Shown here: positions 18,609 through 28,173 of the stretch, one piece after another
How the letters are laid out: every line of letters begins with the position of its first letter
Numbering within the stretch: the stretch's first letter is position 1
From: Candidatus Kuenenia stuttgartensis
GTDB taxonomy: Bacteria > Planctomycetota > Planctomycetia > Planctomycetales > Planctomycetaceae
Direction of reading: 5' to 3'
Assembly (NCBI GenBank): GCA_945861465.1
Contig: CAMAVB010000037.1
Location: forward strand, 1 to 43,463
Length of the DNA stretch: 43,463 nucleotides
Position numbers and translations under genes: made by a program
Notes under the pieces: model-generated
Seen by the model: only the letters and a program-made list of their open reading frames with translations
What the model was told of the DNA's origin: nothing
The model's database searches: none

Positions 18609-20063
18609 ATGAGATATGGGGCGCGCGACAGCAATGATCCGAGAGAATTGAAAACTTTCCTTGCATTGCTGGCGCCCATTCCGGACGATCGTCCTGCGAA
18701 TGGACAGGACTGTGTTTCCTTCAACTGCAGCATTTGTGGTCAACGTATCGTTAGAATTGTTAAAGTCCGCACCTGCGGCTGCGGAATGATTCAAGTGCAG
18801 TGGATGCCGTTCATTCAACTTCCGAACTGGCGTCTCATAGATACCCTTATTCGAATGACTTCGAACAGCGACTCAGGAAATGTCGGATCGGTTGTCCGCG
18901 CGCTACCGCAGGCCAATGATCAATGCTGTCCATCACCCGTGTGTGCAGGATCTGTTGCTGAGCTCCTGCAGTTCCGCCCTGTAACATCCCTTTCTCCCAT
19001 AGAATTTGCGGCACTGGAACGACTGGCCTTCGAGCACGGTCAGGCTCCCGATTCTTATCTTGCGGTCGAGTCTCATCGTCACTGCTTCCTGGCACCGGAT
19101 CATTCGGCTGCGATGTCGGTCATCGTGTCGGGACGCTACGTGCATATTTCGGGAGGAATTCTGGCTCCGCTCGAAGCCCGCAAGCAGATCATCATTCGAC
19201 TCGGCGAACTGGCAAAGCACACAAAACGGTTGATCAACTGTTACTCGATTGGCGAACAGGATCGTCCATTGTTTGAAGACGCCGGATGGGAAGTGACAAA
19301 ATTCGGCGAAGAAACGTCTTTGAAACTGGCGTCGCTGGGCTGGTCCGGGAAGCCTTACGAGTGGGTTCGAAGACAATTCAACTATTGTCAGCGGATGGGG
19401 CTGTCATGTCGCGAAGTCAGTCAGCAAATGATGGATCAGGAATCGTGGCAGAAACTTACTGACAAGTTATTTGAGATTCAGCGGGACGATTTGAAGAATC
19501 GTATTTATTCGCGCGAGCTGAATCTTCTCGTCGGAAAGCTACAGCTCGCCAGCCTCGGTCGACGCCGACTTTTCATCGCTGAAAACCGTGAGGCAGCGAG
19601 AATTGAAGCCTTTGTTGTGGCAAATCCCATGCGAGGAGGACAAGGCTGGGCCTTCGAAATGTATCGCAAGCGCCGGGATGCTCCCCGCGGAACCGTAACG
19701 TTCCTTATCAAATGGATCGTCGATGCCCTCAAAGTCGAAGGGGTCGGGGAAGCCTCACTTTGTATGCTGCTTTGGAAAGACAGCCAGACGTTCGTGGGGA
19801 AACGCACGAGCCCGCTGATTCGCTGGGGACTGGCAGTTGCATATCACCTTGGCGACGCCTTCTACAATACAAAAGGCATCACTCATTTCAAGACTCGGTT
19901 TCGCCCGGATTTGTCCAACTGTTATGTCTGTGTGACCCCCAAAGCCACCATCCTGTCCTGCATAAATTTCTTCCACACCATTGGGGCGTTTTCGTTCAGC
20001 CCTCGAAATATCTTCCGCAACTCGTGGCAGTGTCTCATCCGCCGCAAGAGCGGAGGAGACTAA
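18609..20063 (+). CDS. DUF2156 / phosphatidylglycerol lysyltransferase C-terminal-like protein with N-terminal zinc ribbon
   Basis: About 484 residues from the ATG at 18609; the frame extends upstream but only through repeat F4, so longer starts are unlikely (18582 is an alternative). Residues ~35-60 contain CSICG-x12-CGCG, a zinc-ribbon-like cluster. From ~120 onward the sequence matches the DUF2156/MprF C-terminal GNAT fold: LAPDHSAAMSVIVSG, ISGGILAP, a WVRRQFNYCQRMGL segment and the late RRDAPRGTVTFLIKWIVDAL block. MprF-type domains transfer an aminoacyl or acyl group to a lipid or sugar. No membrane segments are visible, so it is a soluble stand-alone version. It is the first gene of an operon with the ABC ATPase 38 bp downstream, divergent from the PKS, which makes a tailoring role on the PKS product a reasonable inference. 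Confidence 0.75.
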   Translation: MRYGARDSNDPRELKTFLALLAPIPDDRPANGQDCVSFNCSICGQRIVRIVKVRTCGCGMIQVQWMPFIQLPNWRLIDTLIRMTSNSDSGNVGSVVRALPQANDQCCPSPVCAGSVAELLQFRPVTSLSPIEFAALERLAFEHGQAPDSYLAVESHRHCFLAPDHSAAMSVIVSGRYVHISGGILAPLEARKQIIIRLGELAKHTKRLINCYSIGEQDRPLFEDAGWEVTKFGEETSLKLASLGWSGKPYEWVRRQFNYCQRMGLSCREVSQQMMDQESWQKLTDKLFEIQRDDLKNRIYSRELNLLVGKLQLASLGRRRLFIAENREAARIEAFVVANPMRGGQGWAFEMYRKRRDAPRGTVTFLIKWIVDALKVEGVGEASLCMLLWKDSQTFVGKRTSPLIRWGLAVAYHLGDAFYNTKGITHFKTRFRPDLSNCYVCVTPKATILSCINFFHTIGAFSFSPRNIFRNSWQCLIRRKSGGD

Positions 20064-20101
20064 ACCGGGTCTTCGCAAATTCTGAGAGCCAGAAGTGTCG
20101 C

Positions 20102-20857
20102 ATGACATTATCCATGAATTCACCTGACAAGATCATCCGAGCTGATTGCATCTCAAAAGTCTTTGTTCATGAGGGTGTTGAGATTCGGCCGTTTCATAAT
20201 GTTTCGCTGGAGATCCGCCGGGGCGAGATGCTGGCGATTATGGGCCCGAGTGGTTCCGGAAAGAGCACGCTTCTTCACGTTCTTGGGGGGATTGAGCCTC
20301 CATCCTCCGGAGATATATGGATTGAAGGCCACAACGTTGCAAAACTGAGTGATCGGGATCGAACTCTGCTGCGTCGCCGCCGGATTGGCTTCATTTTTCA
20401 GTCGTTCAATCTCGTCCCGACGCTCACCGTGTCTGAAAACGTGGCGTTGCCGCTGATTCTCGACGGGGTTGCATCCCGGGACGCAGCATCGCGGGCACTG
20501 GCAAGTCTGCAGCGAGTGGGGCTGTCGGATCGTCTGAGTCATCTGCCGACCCAGCTGTCCGGCGGTGAGCAGCAGCGAGTTGCCATCGCGCGGGCCCTGG
20601 TGATCAAACCGGCCCTCGTGCTGGCAGATGAACCTACGGGAAATCTGGATTCTGCCCGCGGTCGTGACATCACCCTGATGCTCCGCGACGTGGCTCATGA
20701 AAACCATCAGACCGTGGTGGTGGTGACGCATGATCTTCGTGTCGCATCACATGCAGATCGGCTGATCGTGCTGCTGGATGGCCGGGTCACCTATAACGGC
20801 AAGCCCGGAACCGATGCCGAGCTGGTGGCCGCTCTGAAACAGGAGATCGACGTTTGA
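20102..20857 (+). CDS. ABC transporter ATP-binding protein, MacB/LolD/YbbA type
   Basis: 251 residues with Walker [10 protein letters not shown] (48-56), Q-loop Gln100, signature LSGGEQQR (152-159), Walker [14 protein letters not shown] (171-183, catalytic Glu177) and H-loop His210. The short length and the E-P-T-G-N-L-D form are typical of type VII (MacB/LolD) ATPases, which drive FtsX-type permeases to move lipids, lipoproteins or lipophilic compounds on the periplasmic side. The ATG at 20102 has AGAAG about 7-11 bases upstream; 20114 is an alternative ATG. The stop overlaps the permease start by 4 bp (TTGA), so the two are translationally coupled. Confidence 0.96.
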   Translation: MTLSMNSPDKIIRADCISKVFVHEGVEIRPFHNVSLEIRRGEMLAIMGPSGSGKSTLLHVLGGIEPPSSGDIWIEGHNVAKLSDRDRTLLRRRRIGFIFQSFNLVPTLTVSENVALPLILDGVASRDAASRALASLQRVGLSDRLSHLPTQLSGGEQQRVAIARALVIKPALVLADEPTGNLDSARGRDITLMLRDVAHENHQTVVVVTHDLRVASHADRLIVLLDGRVTYNGKPGTDAELVAALKQEIDV

Positions 20858-23373
20858 TACCCTGGGCATTTTTCTGGAACAACCTCAGACTGCGTCCGCT
20901 TCGAACGCTGCTGACAATTCTGAGTGTGGCGGCAGCGGTTGCCGCAGTGGTGTCTGTACTGCAGGCCACTGCCGCCACGCAGATTCAGCTTCAGTCGATT
21001 CACACGACATTCGACTCGCCTGTCGCGATGGAAGTGATCGCGGCAGATACGTCTCCATTTTCTCCCGACGATATCCCGGAGCTTGCGAAGCAACCGGGTG
21101 TCGCGGCTGTAATTCCTGTCTTCCGGGTTTTCACGAAGGCCGTGGCTGGTGGAAAAGACGTGCGATGCCTGACGACAGGGACGGATCTCCAGCAATATCG
21201 AACCATCCGGGACTTCACGCTGCAGTCAGGCCAGATGGCCACAAATCCTGGGGAGGTATCCCTTGAGGCTTCCGTCGCCGATCATCTTGGCGTCCAGCCG
21301 GGATCGGAAATTCGGATTGGAGCACGGGGATTGCCATGGCTGTTGACCATGAGAGTCACCGGGATCTACAAGCTGTCTGCTGCCGACTCCGTCGAGGATA
21401 CTTCAGCAATCATCACAACGCTTGCAGACGCATCGAAACTTGGTCGTGCTCCCGGCAAAGTGAATGCGCTGCAGATCGTGCTTCATGACAGAGCAGAAGA
21501 AGCAGCCGTGGCCGAGCGAATCCGGGCCAGTCTTCCCCGCCACCTGATCGTGACGAAGTCGGCATCAGCCGGGGATCTGAGTCGCCCGACACAGGCGATG
21601 ATCGGTGTCGGGTTGAACGTCGCCGCGCTGCTTTCATTTGTCGCCGCCGTTTTTATTGTCTTCAACTCCTTTCAGATGTCTGTCGCAGAGCGGCAGCGCC
21701 AATTGGCTTTGATGCGGATTGTAGGTGCTACGGTTGAACAGGTCCGAGGGTCCCTTTATCGGGAGGCCGCATTTCTGGGCGGCATCGGAACCGTGCTGGG
21801 AATCATTCCGGGGATGATGGGAAGCAGCTCACTGACGCACAGCATGCAGGAAGTCATGGGATTCAGCAACATGGTCCCGGTCGCCACCCAGCCCCACGCC
21901 GTTCTGGCCGGGCTGCTGTTTGGTCCGCTGGTGACACTGCTGTCGGTTTGGTACCCCGCCCGGGCAGCCTGCGATGTTGAGCCGCTGGTGGCTCTGAAAT
22001 CGACCCATTCAAACCGGCAGCACTTTTCGAGGAAGGTCGCCGCAGTGGCAGGCGTGATGTCGCTGTTGTTCGCCGCGCTGATGTTTACAACGACTTACTT
22101 CGGAATCTATGCAGACACGGCATCCATTCTCGCGATTGCTGCTGTGGAAGTCGGTGGAGCATTTCTGCTTTCCGAGCTGATTAAACCGTGCCTGTGGATC
22201 TACTATCGCATGATTCGCTGTTTTTTTCCGGTGGAGGCTCAGCTTGGGCACCGACAGCTCATTGAAAACTTTGACCGAACGGCCCTGACGGTCGCGGTGC
22301 TGTTTGTTGTTTCGGCCGCCAGTGTCTGCGTGGGCAATACCACGACATCTCTAACCGGCAATATTCAGTCCTGGATGGACCGGACAGTAACCGCCGATTA
22401 CCTGCTACTCGCCAGTCGTCCCACGGTCAATATGTCAGATGCGGAATCGCTTCCGAAGGAACTGGCATCGAGGATTGAGAATATCCCCGGAATCAGAATG
22501 ATTGACGAGATTACGTTTACTCTCGCATCGGTCAACGGGACAGCAGGTCTGCTGTCGGTTCAATTATTTGACGGCTACGAAACACTGCCGATCGATCTGA
22601 TCGATGGCGTGGCTGCAGACCTGCCTCAGCGTTTGCGATCCGGAGAAGCTTTACTGGGCAGTGTGCTTGCCAACCTACTGCACGTGAAGCCAGGTGATAC
22701 CGTCAGTGTTGAAGTTTCCGGAGCAACTCATGTGGTTGGAGTTGCCGGTATTATCAGGGAATATACGGCGGGAGGACTGATGCTGCAGATGGATTCCGTA
22801 GCGGCCCGAGAGCGTTTTCCCCTGCCGTCGGCACATGTTTATGGAATTCGAGCCGACGATTCTGCGAGATCTGCGGTAGGAGAAGAATTGAAGACAGTGG
22901 CACGGGAATACGGTTTGATCTTTCAGTCGCTCGCGGATCTTCAGGAACTCGTCCGCAACCTGGTTTCGGGAATCACGAACCGCCTGTTTCTGATACTGAT
23001 ACTGGCACTCGTGATCGCTGCATTTGCCATTGTGAATTCACAGACGATGAATGTGATTGAACAGAGCAGGCATCTGGGAATGCTGCGTATCGTGGGAATG
23101 CTGCAGTCGCAGGCGTTCCGAATGTTTCTGTTTCAGTCTCTCATTCTGGGGATGCTGGGAATCGTGCCGGGTATAATGATCGGTGTTTTGATGTCATTTC
23201 TGACTATCCTCTCCTTCCAGGGCGTTACGGATCATGGCGTTGAGTTCGTGGCCGATGCCCGCCTGCTTGCAGCGTACCTGGTTTGCGGACTGCTGCTGTC
23301 GCTTTTCGCCGCTGCCCTGCCGGCGATTCGCGCCGCACGACTGAAGCCGCTCGAAGCCATTCATGAAGAATAA
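20854..23373 (+). CDS. FtsX-family ABC transporter permease (YbbP/MacB-like, two FtsX domains)
   Basis: 839 residues starting at a TTG within the ATPase stop. An N-terminal helix (~14-36) is followed by a large extracytoplasmic domain, then three helices of a first FtsX domain (~245-375), a further helix pair and a second periplasmic domain, and a second FtsX domain near 700-835. The architecture and length resemble YbbP-type permeases rather than the 4-helix MacB or LolC. Motif-like blocks such as ALMRIVGATVEQVRGSLYREA and, later, LGMLRIVGMLQSQAFRM repeat the coupling-helix region. With the ATPase it should act as a mechanotransmission or export pump. The TAA stop is also the left TWA triplet of repeat F3 copy 1. 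Confidence 0.93.
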   Translation: MIPWAFFWNNLRLRPLRTLLTILSVAAAVAAVVSVLQATAATQIQLQSIHTTFDSPVAMEVIAADTSPFSPDDIPELAKQPGVAAVIPVFRVFTKAVAGGKDVRCLTTGTDLQQYRTIRDFTLQSGQMATNPGEVSLEASVADHLGVQPGSEIRIGARGLPWLLTMRVTGIYKLSAADSVEDTSAIITTLADASKLGRAPGKVNALQIVLHDRAEEAAVAERIRASLPRHLIVTKSASAGDLSRPTQAMIGVGLNVAALLSFVAAVFIVFNSFQMSVAERQRQLALMRIVGATVEQVRGSLYREAAFLGGIGTVLGIIPGMMGSSSLTHSMQEVMGFSNMVPVATQPHAVLAGLLFGPLVTLLSVWYPARAACDVEPLVALKSTHSNRQHFSRKVAAVAGVMSLLFAALMFTTTYFGIYADTASILAIAAVEVGGAFLLSELIKPCLWIYYRMIRCFFPVEAQLGHRQLIENFDRTALTVAVLFVVSAASVCVGNTTTSLTGNIQSWMDRTVTADYLLLASRPTVNMSDAESLPKELASRIENIPGIRMIDEITFTLASVNGTAGLLSVQLFDGYETLPIDLIDGVAADLPQRLRSGEALLGSVLANLLHVKPGDTVSVEVSGATHVVGVAGIIREYTAGGLMLQMDSVAARERFPLPSAHVYGIRADDSARSAVGEELKTVAREYGLIFQSLADLQELVRNLVSGITNRLFLILILALVIAAFAIVNSQTMNVIEQSRHLGMLRIVGMLQSQAFRMFLFQSLILGMLGIVPGIMIGVLMSFLTILSFQGVTDHGVEFVADARLLAAYLVCGLLLSLFAAALPAIRAARLKPLEAIHEE

Positions 23374-23569
23374 GGACCGTTCGAGAAATAATTGACCGCA
23401 TCCTCGTGTTTTCACACGGTTTCTCGAAGTCCCTTCTCCCCCTGGGAAGGGGGAGAAGGTGGCCGGAGGCCGGATGAGGGGGTTATCCGCTGGATCTGAC
23501 ACTATCAAATACTTAACGGCGTTGGGTGAGGGGTATAAAAAGAGACAGTTATTTCTCGAGCGGTCCTAA
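23371..23569 (+). repeat. F3 element, copy 1
   Basis: 199 bp with TAA on both sides. The left end reads GGACCGTTCGAGAAATAATTG. The right end (reverse complement) GGACCGCTCGAGAAATAACT is intermediate between F3 and F1. The interior contains a GGGAAGGGGGAGAAGG foldback and AACGGCGTT. The left TAA is the stop codon of the permease. Confidence 0.85.
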
Positions 23570-23593
23570 GCCGGACCGTTGAGCTGAGTTGGC

Positions 23594-25075
23594 TCAGCCT
23601 TCCTCCGCAGATCGTCTCAGCCGGGCTACATACCGATCCAGGAACTGCTGAGTCTGCCGAACTCCAAACGTCGCTGGATCACAACGCAGATTGATCATCA
23701 GCCTGCCGCCGAAAATGTAGGTGGCCACCGCTGCATGGGTCCCATAACGCAGCGGCGGGACACACCGGATTTCCGCCAATGTCATATTGCCGACATGGAT
23801 TGTGTCTCCAACCGTCTTAAGCCGACTGCTGATGGAGTTCAGCCGGTTTCCCATATGAGACAGCACAGCCGTGCTCATGCATCGGTATCTCAGTATGCTG
23901 GCTGACAGCGACATCAGAAACGGAATTCTCTGCGCGATCTGGAGACCCTGAACGAACAGCCAGCCGTGCTGGGCCTTCAGGAATTCGCTCATTTCCTCCC
24001 CGAGGTTCGTAAGCAGCACTGCCGAATCCAGCATGTCCCTTCTTTTGCGCACCGGAAATGCGTAACCCAGCACATTTGCGGCCGGTAACTGATCATCGGC
24101 TGGTCCACGCAGGCTGCAGGGGATCAGTACACAGATCAGCTTTCCTCGACGCGCCCCGCCGGACTCGCTGTTCCATTCGTCGAGTGTTTTCATCAGGTCA
24201 CGGGTCAGGATGTCATTCAGCGTCACATTGGTACGACTCGCCACATTTCTCAATCGTCGCGTTGCGGCACGGTCGAGATACTCACTCTGCAGATTGAACT
24301 CCTCAGCTTCCTCACCGCTGTCGTCCCCAGGCATCGCCTTCAGGACTTCCTTCCGTTCCAGAAACAGAAAATCAATGGAATCGCGCAGCATCCTCGCCAA
24401 CCGGCGGGGCAACGAGCCCCGAAGCCGGCCCACACGGCGGGGTCCAGGATCAGCCCGAGTGAGCAGAGCCTCCGGACGCAGCGGTCGGAGCTCTGGCAAT
24501 GGCCCGTCTACTGTCGTCAACCGTGCATAGTAGACAGCGATGTCTTCCAGAAACTGGCTCGCTCCGATTCCGTCACAGCAGGCATGATGAAACTGCAGAG
24601 TGATCTCAGCCTCTGTGTCTGTGACGTCTCCCCATGCGCGAATCCCTGTTTCGATGGCTAGATTGATGGGCTGCATCCAGGGTTTTGCGGCTCGCCAGAC
24701 GTCCGGATTCAGCTCAGCCCTGGAAACGACCTCCGGTGACCAGACCCACCAGTACCGCCCTCCGCGCCGCTCGACTCGGCAGCCAAGCAGAGGATGCCGA
24801 CAAACCGCCTCATTGATGGCCTCATCCAGCGCCGGCAGATTCAGACGTCCCTTTAGCCGAAACTGGATGAAGAAAGTGATGGGGAAGTTGGGATTGTCGT
24901 CCATCAGCATGTACTGCTCGAATGCCGCCAACGGTATCGGAAACAGAGTCGCCGGGTTGTCCGCAGCATGTGCGAGATCCGTGTGACATGCACTGTCGAT
25001 CAAGGGCAGGCCGCCCACACTGTTTGTCTGAAGAAAGCCCGGCGAGAGTTCCGCCTTTATTACCCGGCTATTCAA
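23594..25075 (-). CDS. Free-standing condensation/PapA-like acyltransferase (HHxxxDG)
   Basis: Up to 493 residues. The catalytic motif HHACCDG (His163-His164, Asp168) sits after an N-terminal block FEQYMLMDDNPNFPITFFIQ. A second conserved region, ANVLGYAFPVRKRR, corresponds to the channel motif of the chloramphenicol-acetyltransferase-like superfamily (condensation domains, PapA, WS/DGAT-type enzymes). Such enzymes transfer an acyl thioester to an alcohol or amine. The PKS encodes only the C-terminal half of a condensation domain, without this motif, so this protein could supply the acyl-transfer step. The start is uncertain: the TTG at 25075 is the longest, and no internal ATG precedes the conserved block. 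It is transcribed towards the ABC operon with F3 copy 1 between them. A small hairpin overlaps the stop (23583-23598). Confidence 0.75.
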   Translation of the reverse strand: MNSRVIKAELSPGFLQTNSVGGLPLIDSACHTDLAHAADNPATLFPIPLAAFEQYMLMDDNPNFPITFFIQFRLKGRLNLPALDEAINEAVCRHPLLGCRVERRGGRYWWVWSPEVVSRAELNPDVWRAAKPWMQPINLAIETGIRAWGDVTDTEAEITLQFHHACCDGIGASQFLEDIAVYYARLTTVDGPLPELRPLRPEALLTRADPGPRRVGRLRGSLPRRLARMLRDSIDFLFLERKEVLKAMPGDDSGEEAEEFNLQSEYLDRAATRRLRNVASRTNVTLNDILTRDLMKTLDEWNSESGGARRGKLICVLIPCSLRGPADDQLPAANVLGYAFPVRKRRDMLDSAVLLTNLGEEMSEFLKAQHGWLFVQGLQIAQRIPFLMSLSASILRYRCMSTAVLSHMGNRLNSISSRLKTVGDTIHVGNMTLAEIRCVPPLRYGTHAAVATYIFGGRLMINLRCDPATFGVRQTQQFLDRYVARLRRSAEEG

Positions 25076-25405
25076 GTGATTTCTCCAATCGTTCAGGTGC
25101 GATTCGTTTCGTCATATCAGGTACATTGACCCTGCATCCCGGTCCTCTTCTGAACAACTGAATCTACGCAACACATGAGGAAACAAAGCATTTTGGGTGA
25201 GGTATGCTCCGTTTGGTAGAATAATTCTTGATAAACGCTTTCGAATTCACTTTCTACCTGATCACTTGCGTGTGAATCTGGTGTAGGTACTCGTTATCGC
25301 AAAGACTGATGGTCAATGCCAGTCCTTGAATAACTCACAATTTCGGGACTTGTAATGGCCGTTCCCCCACAATCGTCCAGGGGCAAATAGGACGGGGCCA
25401 AATAG
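25076..25405. other. Intergenic, upstream of the HHxxxDG acyltransferase
   Basis: About 330 bp, AT-richer than its neighbours, presumably holding the promoter of the minus-strand acyltransferase. No gene, RNA or clear repeat was recognised. Confidence 0.35.
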
Positions 25406-25615
25406 TACCAGAGTGGGGCCAATTCAATTCCAACCAAACAGAGTAAGGACCGGCGCAGAAATAACTGTCGTCTTCCGGATGTGGGGCACGTTTTTAACGT
25501 GCCCGGCACGATGGAATCGTGCCCCACTTATTTCTGTCTCAGTCCTAACAACCTCCACGCATTGTGGGATGGACTTCCTGGAACTCGCTACGACGCTGGA
25601 GATATCTTTCCTGTT
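25406..25615 (+). pseudogene. S1/P1-nuclease-like remnant interrupted by F1
   Basis: Before F1 copy 2 the frame reads YQSGANSIPTKQS; after it the frame reads NNLHALWDGLPG and then TRYDAGDI. Removing the element and one of its two flanking TAA triplets joins these into one frame. The G-A-N-S-I...N-L-H-x-L-W-D order matches the S1/P1 nuclease family, where the N-L-H-x-x-W-D aspartate and histidine bind zinc. A TAG stops the frame just upstream, and the family match fades after about 25600, so it is a short decayed piece. Confidence 0.5.
25444..25548 (+). repeat. F1 foldback element, copy 2
   Basis: 105 bp bounded by TAA on both sides. It has the same ends and twin stem-loop core as copy 1, with a different loop centre (CACGTTTTTAACGTG). 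It sits inside the S1/P1-nuclease-like remnant. Confidence 0.92.
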
Positions 25616-25923
25616 TCCACGGCGAGGCATTATGCACGCCACTTCAAGAATATAGCGACACGGGCACGAAATTTCGGTTCTTCGCGATGGCTCCCATCCT
25701 TGATTTCGCAGTGGATGCTGATTGGCGTCGGTATTGCTGTATGTCCGGGAGTTGCCACTCATCGATGGGGGGCAGGAAAGCCACGACGGTGTTGAGAAGG
25801 AGTCTGATCCGGAGACCGTCTGATGACATCACTCATCGAGCTGGAGCCTGCGGTGTGAAGTGAAAAGCAATTCGGTGCCTGTGACCTTGGAGACGTGCGG
25901 CGGACGCTCTCAAAAAATGTGGG
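25616..25923. other. Intergenic, no recognised gene
   Basis: Open frames here are short and have no family resemblance. The region may be further decayed sequence of the nuclease-like remnant. Nothing else was recognised. Confidence 0.3.
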
Positions 25924-26207
25924 TAAGGACCGTTCGAGAAATAATTGCCCGCATCCTCCTCTCCCCTCGAAGGGGAGAGGGCAGGGTGAGGGGCAACGCC
26001 GTTAAGGATTTATCGTCGTGTTTTCACTCGGTTTCTCGAAGTCCCTTCTCCCCCTGGTAAGGGGGAGAAGGTGGCCGAAGGCCGGATGAGGGGGTTATTC
26101 GCTGGATCTGACGCTATCAAATACTTAACGGCGTTGCCCCTCACCCTGCCCTCTCCCCTTACCAAGGGAGAGGAGGATGCGGTCAATTATTTCTCGAACG
26201 GTCCTTA
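25924..26207 (+). repeat. F3 element, copy 2 (long form)
   Basis: 284 bp with ends GGACCGTTCGAGAAATAATTG on both sides (left TAA, right TTA). Longer inverted arms (CCGCATCCTCCTCTCCCCT type) enclose two further foldbacks (CTCTCCCCTCGAAGGGGAGAG and CTCCCCCTGGTAAGGGGGAG). Copy 1 at 23371 lacks part of both arms. Confidence 0.9.
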
Positions 26208-26231
26208 CTCGGTCAAATCCGCGCAGCGTGA

Positions 26232-26290
26232 GCGCATCCTTGTTGCTCGTGTCTCCGACGCGAGTCTCCCCGCCACGGAGTGATGGGCAA
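26232..26290 (+). repeat. 59-bp direct repeat, left copy
   Basis: About 90% identical to 29880-29938 in the same orientation; the core is GTCTCCGACGCGAGTC. The two copies bracket the FG-GAP/TPR operon. Confidence 0.75.
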
Positions 26291-26349
26291 GAACGTCAGC
26301 AAAGGTTGCAGACGCTCTTCGGCAGTTGTTCGAAAGCGGAATACGCAAG

Positions 26350-28173
26350 ATGATCACGTTTCAGAGTCGCCAGAATCACGGAACGACTGTCGATCTGGCC
26401 AAAAGCAGATCTTTTCCAGTGCTGCACCTCGTGCTATCGACTGTCGTCGTGTGGTCAAGTTCAGGTTGTATCCAGGAGGAATCTGCTCCCACATTATCGA
26501 ATGATGGACCAGGGAAATCAGAATCATCGATCCGCCAGCGAAAGGTATTCACGGACGTCGCGAAAGCGGTTGGATTGTCCTTTGTGCATCGTGCGGGCAG
26601 CAGCCAGAGCTACGAATTTCCGCGTTCGATGGGATCTGGCTGCGCGTGGCTGGATGCAAATGGTGATCATCGACTGGATATGCTTCTCGTCAACGGGGGA
26701 GAGGAAATTGACATTGGAAACATCGGGCAAATGGCGAGCCTGTACTTGCAGAATCCTGATGGTCAGTTTATTGACTTCAGCAAAGAATCCGGGCTGACAG
26801 GGACCGGATACGGAATGGGCGTTGCCGTTGGAGATATTGACAACGACGGTGATGTGGATATTTATTTGACAAAATACGGGGCTGACCAATTATTTCTGAA
26901 TGACGGCGAGGGGCACTTTACGGATGAGACACAGGAGTCGGGCATCGTCAATCCTCAGTGGTCCACGGCTGCTGCATTTACGGATATCAATCACGACGGA
27001 TGGCTGGACCTTGTTGTGGCCAACTATGTCGACTATTTCCCCGGAACTTTTTGTGCTGACGCAGGTGGCCGCCAGGACTTTTGTGGACCGCAGGATTTTC
27101 ATGGCACCTCGAATCGCCTCTTCATGAATCTCGGCTCATCCGAAGACGGGAAAGTTCGATTTGAGGATCATTCAGCAACCTCCGGGATTGCCGCAGAACC
27201 AGGCAAGAGTTTGGGAATCGTATGCCGTGACTTCAACTATGACGGAGAGATCGACATCTTCTTTGCGAATGACGGCGAACCCAATCAGCTCTGGATTCAA
27301 CGGAACGGGACGTTCACCAATGAAGCAGTGATCCGTGGTGCGGCCGTGAATCGATTTGGCGAATCTGAAGCCAACATGGGGACAGTGGTTGGTGATTTCT
27401 GTGGCGACGCTGAACCAGACCTGTTAGTGACTCATCTTTCAGGCGAAATGAACACGCTGTGGCAGGGGGACTCAAACGGGAATTTTCGAGACCGAACTTC
27501 TGAATTTCAGTTTGGGTCGGACGGGTTGCCATTCACTGGATTCGGTATTGTCGCAACCGACCTCGACTGCGATGGCGGACTTGACCTGATTGTTGCGAAC
27601 GGGAAAGTGAAGCGAGACCGACATCGAAAGCACGCGACTGACGGTTTTTGGACGGACTACGCGGAACGAAATCAGATCTTTTTGCGGGTCGAAGACGACT
27701 TTCAGGAGTTGAATGACGGAACGGACGGTTTCTGCGGTCCTGCAGAGGTTTCACGCGGGCTGGCCATGGGTGACTTTGATCGCGACGGGGATTTTGATCT
27801 TCTGGTGACAAATGCCGGTGGAATGGCTCGGCTCTATCGAAACGATTCGGAAAAAACGGGTCATTGGCTTACCGTTGCTCTGCAGGATTCGAAACGGCAG
27901 CGAACCGTGCTGGGGGCAAGAGTCACCGTGATTGCGGATGCACGTCAATGGTCAGCCGAAGTCCTGACGCACACAAGCTATTTGAGCAGCCATGAACCAA
28001 CGGTGCATTTTGGGTTGGGAGCCGTGTCGGTGCTGACATCGGTCGAAGTCGTCTGGCCGGACGAACCGTTAATGGTCGAAGTATTTGCAGCACCGGCAAC
28101 CGATCAACGAGTCGATTTGATTCGAGGAAGCGGAATCGAACGTCGCGCGGCCTCAGTGGAAGAGGTGCCGTAA
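26350..28173 (+). CDS. CRTAC1-like FG-GAP / ASPIC-UnbV protein, probable lipoprotein
   Basis: 607 residues from the ATG at 26350 (an in-frame TTG at 26326 is less likely). A hydrophobic stretch ends in WSSSGC, a near-lipobox, so export and lipidation are plausible. The body is a seven-bladed-type FG-GAP propeller with calcium-binding D-x-D-x-D-G-x-x-D loops, for example DIDNDGDVDIY, DINHDGWLDLV, DLDCDGGLDLI and DFDRDGDFDLL. The last ~100 residues are the ASPIC/UnbV domain (GARVTVIADARQWSAEV...VHFGLG). A Cys pair (FCADAGGRQDFCGP) resembles one in the sister proteins. The exact role is unknown; the family is expanded in planctomycetes. The stop TAA overlaps the TPR gene start (TAATG), so they are coupled. 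Confidence 0.9.
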   Translation: MITFQSRQNHGTTVDLAKSRSFPVLHLVLSTVVVWSSSGCIQEESAPTLSNDGPGKSESSIRQRKVFTDVAKAVGLSFVHRAGSSQSYEFPRSMGSGCAWLDANGDHRLDMLLVNGGEEIDIGNIGQMASLYLQNPDGQFIDFSKESGLTGTGYGMGVAVGDIDNDGDVDIYLTKYGADQLFLNDGEGHFTDETQESGIVNPQWSTAAAFTDINHDGWLDLVVANYVDYFPGTFCADAGGRQDFCGPQDFHGTSNRLFMNLGSSEDGKVRFEDHSATSGIAAEPGKSLGIVCRDFNYDGEIDIFFANDGEPNQLWIQRNGTFTNEAVIRGAAVNRFGESEANMGTVVGDFCGDAEPDLLVTHLSGEMNTLWQGDSNGNFRDRTSEFQFGSDGLPFTGFGIVATDLDCDGGLDLIVANGKVKRDRHRKHATDGFWTDYAERNQIFLRVEDDFQELNDGTDGFCGPAEVSRGLAMGDFDRDGDFDLLVTNAGGMARLYRNDSEKTGHWLTVALQDSKRQRTVLGARVTVIADARQWSAEVLTHTSYLSSHEPTVHFGLGAVSVLTSVEVVWPDEPLMVEVFAAPATDQRVDLIRGSGIERRAASVEEVP

